Assembly (NCBI GenBank): GCA_009733575.1
Contig: ML769409.1
Location: forward strand, 301,867 to 365,866
Reading direction: 5' to 3'
Length of the DNA: 64,000 nt
Source of the DNA: Gymnopus androsaceus JB14
Taxonomy: Eukaryota; Basidiomycota; Agaricomycetes; Agaricales; Omphalotaceae
The position numbers and the translations under genes were made by a program. The notes beneath the pieces were generated by a model, which was not told the origin of the DNA, did no database searches, and saw nothing but the letters and a program-made list of their open reading frames with translations. The stretch's first letter is position 1; the number at the start of each line of letters is the position of its first letter. This document shows positions 11,683 to 20,951 of the stretch, piece by piece.

Positions 11683-12120
11683 TCAGAAATGGGAGTTAAG
11701 AACACAGTCACGTGTAGCATGTAACTTGTATCCCAGACTAGGGTCCGTTGTACGGAACATAGTCAACCACTGAAGGGCAAAGACAGTTATGTCTTTTCCC
11801 ATTTCAATGGTAATGCCTTGAGAGGCATAAAACAAGGCTACATCATCCAATGTAGCATTCTCAGTGTCACCAGTATATGGTGACATTGATGTTTTTGAGG
11901 CAATATTCATCTTGTTGCATCCAGTAATGGATGCATAAAGGCCTGGAGTTGTAAACAACTCCACTGAGAGTACAGTGAAGCGATATCGCTTCACCATGGA
12001 CATCTCTGCCACTAGTACTGGGGCATGGTTACTTACCAGTAACCATCCCTGTATGTTGCAAATGAAAGTATGATCATCCTGATCATGTTTTATGCCAGTA
12101 GGAGTTTGGCCAGGGTACAT
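11683..12120 (-). CDS. Hypothetical protein of the hairpin-tiled element (145 aa frame)
   Basis: Longest clean frame of the sense strand in the 3' half of the element. It has no family I recognise and no catalytic motif. The composition is ordinary (HDQDDHTFICNIQGW, then TENATLDDVALFYASQGITI), so it could be a genuine coding remnant. The hairpins run through the frame, so either both are maintained or the frame is incidental. Start and possible splicing are not resolved. Confidence 0.35.
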   Translation of the reverse strand: MYPGQTPTGIKHDQDDHTFICNIQGWLLVSNHAPVLVAEMSMVKRYRFTVLSVELFTTPGLYASITGCNKMNIASKTSMSPYTGDTENATLDDVALFYASQGITIEMGKDITVFALQWLTMFRTTDPSLGYKLHATRDCVLNSHF

Positions 12121-12330
12121 CTTGATGTACCGTGCCCAGTCCTCTGGTGAATTGAGCTTTGAGGGATTCTTAATCCCATGTACTTGAGATGTAGAGTGAG
12201 TAGTGTATTTCTACACTGGCCCTCCCCCTCTTGAAATGAAAAAAAGCTTGCTTGTGAATGTTGTACACGTTCCGAGCTTGCCCTGTGAGTTTTCAAAACC
12301 CATTGTGAAGTACGACAGGTTTGGCCCCCA

Positions 12331-12711
12331 CTATTTCTGGACAGTGGGTCTTTCCCACTGTCGATGCAGATTGACGTGAGGAGGAGGAACTGGAGTGGGA
12401 GGGGGAGACAATGACACAGGAAGTGTCAGAGAGTCATCCGGGGGTGAGTAGTTGCCTTTGGGAGCGCGGGGATGACTGCAAGGCTTGAAGCCTGTCCAGC
12501 CATGACTGGGCTGCCAATTGCCATTAATATCTCTGATGTTCCAGTATTGAACATCTCCCAGAGGAGTTTCTCTTCCTGAGGATGCAGATGTACTGGAAGG
12601 CATAACCTTCCATGGAGTGGAACTCACTTCCTGAATTGATCCGCAGAGTGGATCGATGCTCAGGGGAGGACCAGGAGCAGGAGGAGTGATTGGAGGCAGA
12701 GGTGAGGACAT
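12331..12711 (-). CDS. Hypothetical proline-rich frame of the hairpin-tiled element
   Basis: A 126-aa minus-strand frame with a proline/serine-rich start (SSPLPPITPPAPGPP) and end (SLSPPPTPVPPPHV). It contains NIRDINGNWQPSHGWTGF, whose DNA is duplicated in diverged form at about 12770-12840. No family was recognised. It could be part of a gag-like protein, but nothing proves this. Confidence 0.3.
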   Translation of the reverse strand: MSSPLPPITPPAPGPPLSIDPLCGSIQEVSSTPWKVMPSSTSASSGRETPLGDVQYWNIRDINGNWQPSHGWTGFKPCSHPRAPKGNYSPPDDSLTLPVSLSPPPTPVPPPHVNLHRQWERPTVQK

Positions 12712-12906
12712 GGGAAGTGTCAGAGAGACATCTGGCAGTGAAATTTCACTGTCAGATGAGCGGGGATGACAGGAAGGCCTTAGGCCTTTCTGAGCAATGT
12801 CAGCCCATCAGTCTCCATCAGTATCTCTGACATTCTTGCATGGATCATCTCCGCTACCAGGATTAAATCCTGGCATGTTAGCTTTTGCTAACATGTCTGT
12901 GAACTG

Positions 12907-13284
12907 TCAAAGTTCACGGAGAGCCTGTTGGCTTGCAGCTTGTGCTTCTGCACATTGCTGTAGAAAAATATCTGTTTGGGTTAACCCAAACAGTGATACA
13001 GCCATGCTAGAATGTTTGCATTGAACATTATTAAATTCAGCTTGACCAGAGTCAAGCTGAATGGTGCCAAGGACTGTGTCCTTGGCTTTATTAAACACCG
13101 AGTCATGAAAACGACTTGGTTTGGCAATGTAACAAACATTGCTATCAGCCCACCATGAGTCGAGCTGATATTTATCCATGAAATTCGAAATTTCGCGGAG
13201 AGCCTTTTGGCTCGTGGACTGTGCTGTTGCACATAATTGAAAGAAATCACCGAATTGGGATGACCCAATCGGTGATTCAAGCAC
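12907..13284 (-). CDS. Hypothetical repeat-containing frame of the hairpin-tiled element
   Basis: A 125-aa minus-strand frame containing two copies of a ~20-residue helical repeat: FFQLCATAQSTSQKALREI near its start and FLQQCAEAQAASQQALREL at its end. The DNA of the two copies (about 12905-12965 and 13185-13250) has diverged, yet each keeps its own hairpins. Another frame on the same strand (12981-13502, 173 aa) overlaps it; this one is preferred for its soluble, repeat-bearing composition. No family was recognised. Confidence 0.35.
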   Translation of the reverse strand: MLESPIGSSQFGDFFQLCATAQSTSQKALREISNFMDKYQLDSWWADSNVCYIAKPSRFHDSVFNKAKDTVLGTIQLDSGQAEFNNVQCKHSSMAVSLFGLTQTDIFLQQCAEAQAASQQALREL

Positions 13285-13588
13285 CGAGTTGCTCGGTTCA
13301 GCAATGCGAGTAGCATTGCCATTAGCCTGACGTAAATCAGGTCAATGTACGTTTTTACCAGTGCATGCACTGGCACTAGTGACATGGCAACTGTCACTGT
13401 AATGAGATTCACTTTTGTGAATCTCTTTTGAGGGAACGACAATGTTGAAAATGTTGTCGTTGTTGGAATTGCTGTAGCAATTCCAATAATGGTTATTGGC
13501 AATGTTTACCACGTTGCCATAACCTGAGTCGTCGTAATGACTCGGCATCTTGCAGGTTCGCTGAAGAGTACTCAGGTACTCAACAAAG

Positions 13589-13792
13589 TGTAATGACTCC
13601 TGGGGAGTCGAGAGCCTTAGTTATCATGCCAACAAGTACTACTGGATTTATTCAGAGGTCACTCGTGAGGTGATGGTTTAAAGCTAAGGTAAGTTACATA
13701 ATTATTATAATATAAGATAACCGGCAGGCATGGGAATGCGCTGCCGCTGGTAAAGATTGACTTCCTACCGATCAGGGATCGGGGGCATTACA
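13589..13792 (-). repeat. 5' LTR of the hairpin-tiled element (204 bp)
   Basis: Starts TGTAATGACTCC and ends GGGGGCATTACA on the plus strand. It pairs with 10895-11487 minus its insertion. It directly precedes the target duplication CTGCT at 13793. Confidence 0.85.
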
Positions 13793-14035
13793 CTGCTGAC
13801 CATGGTGCATTCATCTGCCAGAGTCAAAGCCTCAATGTACATCTTGCGTCGCTGATGATGGGCCAGCTTACCAGTATGCACTTTTATGGATGGAAGAAGG
13901 GATTGAAGACAGGGATGTATTATTTGAGGACAAAGCCTGCTGCTCAGGCTATTCAGTTGCATTCAAGAGGATCAAGACCAAGAGGGATGGACTGGGGGGA
14001 GGTGGCAGTATGTGCTCATCACAATGCAAGCTTGA
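13793..14035 (+). pseudogene. RNR1: Ribonucleotide reductase large subunit pseudogene, part 3
   Basis: Starting at the duplicated CTGCT, the frame reads [17 protein letters not shown] and then [20 protein letters not shown], the C-terminal Y-Y radical-transfer region of the large subunit. Similarity fades after PAAQAIQ, probably because of a frameshift. A possible Cys-bearing tail ([13 protein letters not shown]) appears in another frame just before the R1 repeat, but this is uncertain. Confidence 0.85.
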
Positions 14036-14059
14036 ATATGAAGAATGTATCTAACTCAT

Positions 14060-14515
14060 CTTATGTTATTCAATATAATAATTGATTTTGCATTGATTTT
14101 TGTGATTTTTCGGAAATTCTTTGCACCTAATTTGAAGGGTGTTGCAAACACTGATGGCAACAGTGAGTGGGATAGTATTCAGGGCCATAAAAATGGCTGG
14201 CTGCTGGCAGTGGGGCAGCATATTGCAAGCAATACATAGCCATCGGGTGGCAGGCTGAATATTGATCAGAGTATTGATCAATTATCAATTTCCCATATTG
14301 GCTTGGCATTGGGTGGGAGGTGGGATTATGGCAGTGAGCAAGGGCAGGGGGGTAGTATGGTAGGCAGTAACCCTATATGCCCCTGCCCATGTATGGCAAG
14401 CCCAACCCACACCACCTTAATTTTGTAGGGGCAAGGGAGATCACCCTTTGTGATGTATCCCGCAAAAAGACAAATGTGCCTTATTTGATATATGAATCTA
14501 GCAGCTAGGGCTGAA
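14060..14515 (+). repeat. Interspersed repeat R1, copy 2
   Basis: Reverse-complement counterpart of 2686-3150. Shared landmarks are TTGATCAGAGTATTGATCAA, GGGGCA near TATATGCCCCTGCCC, AAAAAGACAAATGTGCC and the CTAGCAGCTAG end. Non-coding. It terminates the RNR1 remnant on the right. Confidence 0.6.
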
Positions 14516-14929
14516 AGGAATGTGGAGACCGAGAGACTCCGAAGTGTAACATTTGGATAGAAGAAAATGGTGATGAGGGCATGAGCTACCTGGACTTGGT
14601 GAGGAGCATCACTGTATCTATGAAGGCTCAACGCCAGCAGAAGAGAGCCAAGGGAACAGCTTAGTTCTCATATCTATATTCTATATTCACTCAAGCTATC
14701 TGCCATTTCCCCTGTCCTACACATTTTGAATGTTTTCCAAATATTGCAATTAAGCGCTCCTTCAGTTACAATCATGATGATTGAATGTTTTCCAAAACAT
14801 TCAATTATAAGTGCTTAAACAGCTTCCTTAATAACACTATGGCCAACACATGCACATTCAATGCACAGGTGAATGGTTGCAAATGAAAGAAGCTCAACAG
14901 CAATAATCCTTTGGCAGGCTTTACCTTTT

Positions 14930-17900
14930 CAGAGTTCGGCATGTCTGCTCCTCAAGCTTCAGCTGGCAACTCAGCTGTTATTCATTCTGAATCACTCTCA
15001 GAGGACAGGCGGAGGATTTCTTGAACAGAAACACCCATAGCAGTTGCATCTCTACAAAGGGACTCTGTTAATGAATCTCCCTCATCTGCTGAAATTCCTG
15101 AAGTTATGGAGCCCCTGCATTATCATGGGGATGAGCTTCATGTGTCTGAAAAAAGGAAGGGGCCTGTGGAGAGAGTTGAATGTGAGAAATCAGTGCATCT
15201 GTTCAATTCTGTTTTGTTTGTTTAATGGCTGATTTGAATTTAGGACCATCCACTGCTCACCTGGATGGGAAAGCATGATGATGCTCTTTGGATGTTCATT
15301 ACCATTGAAGCCCATACATCTAGCCTGAATGATTGCCCTTGCTGTCATACTGGTTCTCTCGGAAAGGCTGAATACATTTGCGAAGATTTTTTCTCTAGGA
15401 GAATGGTCTGTTCATCCTGTTGTGTCAAGCTCCATGCTGAAAAGCCACTCAACAATATCAAAGTATGGAACAACCTTTTGCTTTTTCACTGAAATTTATG
15501 AAATATTTTAGAGATGGAATGGCAAATTTTTTGAAGATGCCTTGCTACATGAGCTTGGCCTTCATGTTCAGCTTGGTCATCCTGATGGATCCTGTTGCCT
15601 TTGACCCAAGCCTGGTCCTGTGGATTTTACGGTTATTCACCTTAATAAAATCCATTGTGTCAATGTAGACTTCTGCAGCTGTTCTGTTAGTTTTGCCAAG
15701 GAGCGCTGGGAGCAGCTAATGTTCAACAAATGGTTACCTGCAATGTTGTATTGTCCCAAAACTACTTGCACCTTCCATGTTCTTGAACTCTTCCACATGC
15801 TTTTGCATTGTGGAAAGACTACCGCGTATGACTTTTATACAACCTTGGAGAAGCTGACCAATAATTTAGGGGGCAGACAATACACAGTATGTTGCTGCTT
15901 TTTGAACGGCTGAGCTGTTTATAACATTTGATTAACACCCTGTCCGAAATCAGTACAAAGGAATTTGGTACAAGTCCTGGTATCTTTCGTTTCTTTGTTT
16001 GGCCCGCCATTGGAGGCATCTCAAGGAGCTGAAAAGGGCAGGAAGAGGGAATGATGGCATAAGGAAGGTAGCTGAGACTCAGCCAGGAGAGCTTGCAGTT
16101 AAATTTATTGCATGTCCTTCCCCGGGTGTTAACCTACCAGAGGGCTGGGAGAATGCTTCACCTGATGATAGGTATGTTTGTTCTATGCAATGAAATATTC
16201 ACCAAATATTTACTTCAGATTTTTATATTGTATCTTTATTGCAATTGATGCATGCTTCCCCCTAAAAAGAAGACATGCTGGAAGCTGGAGCACCGATCCA
16301 CCCATGTGTGATGGTGGGAGCTACTTTGTTGAATCAGGGCTGTATCGGGAGTATTGCAAGAAGATGCAGGATCAAGATGAGGTCAGTTATCTTCTAATTC
16401 TACAACATTTCAAGCTAATACAACTTACAGATCTGTACTTGTACCAGACTAGCAGCTATGGACTTCGCAAATACCAAATACTCGAAAGGGTGTAGCACAA
16501 CTGGTGTCGGGATGGCCACCTGTGGTTGCCATGAAATTGTGATGCCTAATGGAGTTGGTGATCTGCAGAAGGGTGAACAGTAAGTTTGTATAGTGCTTTG
16601 AAAAGGCTGTCATGTAACAAATTTACAGGTATGGAAATATTGATTACATTTGGGCCTCAACAATGCGACACGTCCATATACTTTTGTGGATACTTCTCAC
16701 CTACAACATTATCTGCCAGTGGTTCAAAAAGCTAGCAGAATGTATCAAAAATTTGCTGCCACTTGTTTGTCTCACTATTGTTTGCTGAATCATTGCCTTT
16801 GTTATCCCTAAGCTCCACATCCTTGGTCACCTCCTCAGTTGTCAAGATTATTTCAACCTCCTCTATACGCTTGGTGCTGCAATGAGCGACATGGAGGGAA
16901 TTGAGTGTATATGGTCTGGTAGTGGTCTTCTGGGCACCAGTACATGTGAAATGGGTCCAGGGAACCGGCAGAATACCATTGAAGACTACTGGCATAATTG
17001 GAATTGGCGGAAGAACGTTTTGCAAGGTATGTTTACAGTATCAGATGTTTTGCAAAACATTTAATTTTTTGCAAAATATTTAGGTGCTATTCTATGTAAA
17101 CAGCTAGACAGAGCTTTGAAGGAGCTTTCAGACCAGGAGGACTCTTTCAACACATTCCAGGCCAACCAACCTCAGGAAGTTGAAGCATGGAAGAAATTGG
17201 TAGAGAACTTTGAGCATGGGCAATCTACTGAGAATCCATTTTCTTGACCAAAATCAGGTCTGTCTTTCATTTTGGCCTATTCAATTTCCTCAGATCATTC
17301 TTCAGGACCAACACTTCAAGATATCTGTTTAGAGCTAGCTGAGGAAGAGAAATCTGAAGCTCGGGAAAGCCAGGAAGAGGAGGAGGAAGATGAACTGAAA
17401 TCAATCAAAACAAACAACTCCTGCTTAGGGTTTGGAGATACAATTTATTAAACTGCAAATAAATCATAAATTGCATTGCATTGTACTGCAAAATGTATCA
17501 CTAGAGCTTGCACTGATACACAATTTAAATCAGTACAGGTTTCAGTTTATTCATAATCCAAAAATTCCTTAAACTGCTTAGAATCAGTTTAAATCAGTAC
17601 ATATTTACACACAGTGGAACCTGTACAAACCCTTCATTATATATATATATAAGAAGCTGAAAGAGTACTTTCCTTACTTGAATCTTGATCAAGATGCATT
17701 TTTAATAGTATATAGGCATTATTGGTACTTCCTATAACATGAGTACTGTAAGACATTACTCATCTAGCATTGAAATAGTGTATAAATGATCAGTTCATAT
17801 CAGTTTATACTGATATAAACCAATTTGAATCTGAACTGATTTAAACTACATAAATTGTATTGTACTGCACTGGTTGTATCAGTACAATCAGTACAGATAC

Positions 17901-19306
17901 ACAGTTTAACCAATTTTCAAGAAATATTGTACTGGTGCAATTCATGATTTATTGGATTTGGGTCAAATAAATTGAATTGAATTGTATCTCAAAACCCTAC
18001 TTGAAGTTCTGCTCAATATATCTACCAGCTTTTTGAAGTAGAGGAGCAACAGTGGGTAGCTCTACATTCATGTGAAGCTTTTCTCATGGTTATTTCAGGC
18101 ACCAGCTATCTTTTGACATCAGAAAAGCCCGTTCACCAACAACTGCCCAAAATGCTAATTTTGCAGATAGGCATACAAAAATTGAATGGCAGGTAAACCA
18201 TGTACGAGCTCTACAACGTGTCCACTGTCCTCTTGTGCTTCAAATTCTTGCTACAACTGTACCGACAGTTGATATTCATGGTGAACCACTCTCACCACCA
18301 GAAGCAGAGGATATTATCCTGATGTTTCCATCTGAACTTCCCACTAATTATTGCAACCCCACTCTGGTATCCCATGAGCTCCACTATTGTGATGCGCAGT
18401 GTAGCAGTAGCCTCCATTTGCTCCGACATGCCCTTCTGGTCAAACACAAATTGTACATGTTTAAAAACATCAATTCTCGGACCAGATGAACACATTGAGG
18501 TCCCACACTCTACTCAATAACCAGCAGAGGAAAATTGATCTTGATGCTGCTTCCTACCGTAGAGCGTGGTTTGCTAAGGTTGCTCTTGTTAGGGAGGAGG
18601 CTGCAGGATGGCAGACGCTGGAACTCCAAGATGTGAGAATGATGGGTGATGAGGAAGAGGAAAAGAAGAAGAAACAGCAAGCAATGAAGAGTTGAAGGAA
18701 AGAGGCAGCACAGGTAAATCAAGATGGTCAGATTCAGGGTATCCCTGGAGCTGGTTCAAGCATGCAGCTCATGTCCTGGATCTGGATGGCTGGTGATGCC
18801 AGTGGCAGATCAATGGATGAGGCTCTTTTTGATGGTGAGTGAGTTTATTTTGCAAAATATTTTTAACCTCTGGATTTTTAGGACTTCAAGTTGAATTTTG
18901 CAAGGCATATGCATGTGTTCATCAATGGCGTAAGCAGGTCCAGCTTGTTTAAGCTGAAATGAGCTATTGTTTGGGCAGCTTGGAATATCAAGCAAAAGAA
19001 TGGGAGAGACGGACAGTGGTTCCACAGTTTTCTGGTGAACATGCTGAAGGTGCTACAGCCTATGCTCATAAACAGGCTGCAATATGCCAAATTGTTGCAG
19101 ATAATTTCCGAGTGCTCTGGGCCCGCTATTTAATTGGAAGTAACTTGGAAAGCATGGTAAACATAGGTTCATCATTATCTACATCCACATATGTATATAT
19201 GCATGGAGATGAGTCAGATGATGAGCTAGGAGGTTCTGACTTAAAAAGCAATAATGATGGGGAGCAGGATGTCAATGATGATGAAGATGGAGATGATACT
19301 TTATAA
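14930..19306 (+). pseudogene. KDZ-A: CxC2-type KDZ transposase relic
   Basis: KDZ transposases move a class of DNA transposons abundant in Agaricomycetes. The frame fragments match the CxC2 group in order. The Zn cluster reads CPCCHTGSLGKAEYICEDFF...CSSCCVKLHAEKPL (15330-15470). Then come VDFTVIHLNKIHCVNVDFCSC, PGVNLPEGWENASPDDR, MPNGVGDLQKGEQ, YNIICQWF, CEMGPGNRQNTIEDYW and NWNWRKNV. The C-terminal helical part is LDAASYRRAW...GWQTLELQDV to ATAYAHKQAAICQI (18530-19130). Short introns containing TTTGCAAAATATTT separate exons. Nonsense codons (e.g. near 16786), frameshifts and a fold-back insertion at 17426 inactivate it. The catalytic Asp of the usual YDIACQW motif is Asn (codon 16705-16707). 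Confidence 0.85.
17426..17999. mobile_element. Fold-back element with TAGGGTTT ends (574 bp)
   Basis: The left end TAGGGTTTGGAGATACAATT matches the right end AATTGTATCTCAAAACCCTA in inverted orientation. Further internal matches (AAATCATAAATTGCA versus TGCAATTCATGATTT) make most of it palindromic. A 2-bp CT duplication flanks it (17424-17425, 18000-18001). The interior is a mesh of CAGTTTAAA and ATCAGTACA words. It interrupts the KDZ-A gene. Confidence 0.65.
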
Positions 19307-19371
19307 TTTTTGTTCTTTTTTTTTTGTCAAATATTTGGCAAAGATTTTCATACTGTGGTACTTCATATTTC

Positions 19372-19498
19372 AAAAGTTTGTTTGATAGATTTCCACACTT
19401 TCACAAAATATTTGGTAAATATTGTCAGACCTAGTACATTAGGCACCTGCAGTGCTTTCTGAATGGTTTTGAAAAATATTTGGCAAATGTTGTTGAGC
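19372..19498 (+). repeat. AAATATTTGG tandem repeat, left part
   Basis: One ~130-bp unit with TCACAAAATATTTGGTAAAT, GTCAGACCTAGTACATTAGG and GAAAAATATTTGGCAAAT. The array resumes at 24100 after the large palindromic element, so both sides were once contiguous. Confidence 0.65.
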
Positions 19499-20492
19499 TA
19501 TTCCAGGCTGCCTTAAAATCTAACAAGTTAGATAGTCCAAAGTGTAACAATCCAGTATCTAATAAGATTGAAATCCTATGGAAATCCAAGGCCATGGATT
19601 CCAGGGCTAAACATGGATTCCAGGGCTCAACATGGATTCCAAGGGGCCAGGACCTCTGGCACTCCTTGCCAATAGATTCCAGTGCCACTATTGTGTAGCT
19701 TGACAGTGGATTCCAAGGACCTATGTATAAATATGTAGGACCATATTGGATGGTTGTAGGGGAGCATGTGTGACATGTGTGAGGAAAAATTAAAGTTGGT
19801 CATCTGATTCCATAATGACTGAAAAAATCATTAAAAATACAGACAGTTGTAAGGGAAAAGGTGTGAAATGTGTGATGAAAAAAATTAAACTTAGTCATCT
19901 GATCCCATAATTACTGAAAAAATCATAAAAAATACCGAAAATATTTAGGAAGCAATGTTGCGTCCAGTGCATGGAAAGTATTACAATGAATAGAATCTAT
20001 ATGCTACAAATTATTACACAGTATGGAATCCATACACTATATTATGGAATTCATATACTACAGTATGGAAATACTACAAACTATTATACAATATGGAATC
20101 CATAAGGGCCCCCGTAATATTTTTGACATTTTTGATGATTTTAGAGGCCCCGTTTATAAGTGGGCCTAGTACTTGTACTTATTAGTACATTAGAAGTACC
20201 TATAACTTGGACTAGTACTGAGATTAGTACTATAGAAGTCAGACTAGTACTTGTATTTGTACATTAGGACTACTAATAAGTTGTAATAGTACTATCTAGA
20301 TTAGTACTATAGAAGTGTGAATACTAGTACATTAGAACTACTAATAAGTTGTACTAGTACTTAGATTAGTACTTTAAAACTATCAATGAGTCAGACTAGT
20401 ACTTATATCTCTACTATAGAAGTATCAATAAGTCAGACTAGTACTTGTATTAGTATATTAGAACTAGTAATAAGTTGTATTAGTACTTAGAT

Positions 20493-20826
20493 CATCAGGA
20501 AAAATGGTCTGGGCCAGGGATAGCCTAGGTAACCTAAGCCTCCTAGGTTACAGGGGCTGGACTTGGGATGGCCTAGGCAGCCTAGGCCTCCTAGGTTACC
20601 TAGGACTACCTCAGGCTGCCTGAGGTTTCCCCAGGGTTTCCCCAGGGTTCCTCCAGGTTTCCTCAGGTTTTCTCAGGCAACTCAGGTTGTCAAAAGTCCA
20701 CCCCCTAATTCCTAGGTCATCCTAAAGGAACCTAGGCAACCTAGGTGGCCTAGGAGGCCTAGGTGTCTTTGAGTTACCTTGACATTAACTTCAGGCCATC
20801 CAAGGCCCAAACAGTTTTTCCTGATG
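20493..20826 (+). mobile_element. CATCAG-family fold-back element, copy 2 (334 bp)
   Basis: Ends are CATCAGGAAAAATGG and AACAGTTTTTCCTGATG, with a 2-bp AT duplication (20491-20492, 20827-20828). The empty site ACTTAGATTAGTACT can be read from neighbouring repeat units. The interior is CCTAGG/CCTCAGG-rich and partly palindromic, but differs in sequence from copy 1 apart from the ends. Confidence 0.7.
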
Positions 20827-20951
20827 ATTAGTACTATAGAAGTATCAATACTAGTATATTAGTAGTAGTTCTATAGTAGAGATATAAGTACTAGTCCGAC
20901 TTATTGATACTCCTATTGTACTGATCTAAGTACTAATACAAGTACTAGTCC

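Larger units (their letters stand above)
11522..13581. repeat. Array of consecutive, different micro-hairpins
   Basis: Near-contiguous short inverted repeats, each with its own sequence, cover the interior. Perfect examples: 11945-11962 (GGAGTTGT/ACAACTCC), 11975-11994 (GTGAAGCGAT/ATCGCTTCAC), 12025-12046, 12114-12131, 12340-12362 (stem 9), 12874-12895 (CATGTTAGC/GCTAACATG), 12972-12993 (22-nt palindrome), 13035-13062 (stem 12), 13066-13086 (stem 9), 13358-13373, 13404-13425 (stem 9), 13463-13486 (stem 10). 12729-12758 is a 30-nt palindrome with one G-T pair. Loops are mostly 1-8 nt. Between 12970 and 13545 about 20 such stems leave little unpaired sequence. Confidence 0.85.
10895..13792 (-). 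mobile_element. LTR element with a hairpin-tiled interior
   Basis: Two 204-bp LTRs with TGTAA...TTACA ends bound the element, and a perfect 5-bp duplication CTGCT (10890-10894, 13793-13797) marks insertion into RNR1. A purine tract, CTGGGGAGGG on the minus strand (11488-11497), abuts the left LTR, so the sense strand is minus and 13589-13792 is the 5' LTR. No protease, reverse transcriptase or integrase was recognised. The minus strand carries three moderate frames (126, 125 and 145 aa). The ~2.1 kb interior is covered by dozens of short inverted repeats, listed separately. It may be a non-autonomous retroelement depending on another element for mobility. Confidence 0.85.

Noticed and set aside
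12981..13502. 173-aa minus-strand frame as the main protein of the hairpin element
   Set aside because: It overlaps the 125-aa frame, is hydrophobic with irregular composition (many Leu, Thr, Ile), and lacks the internal repeat. The other frame is more protein-like, though neither is proven.
13793..14035. Intact RNR1 C-terminus with final cysteines ([13 protein letters not shown])
   Set aside because: It appears only in another frame after a break and lacks the usual spacing. It was mentioned as possible but not called.
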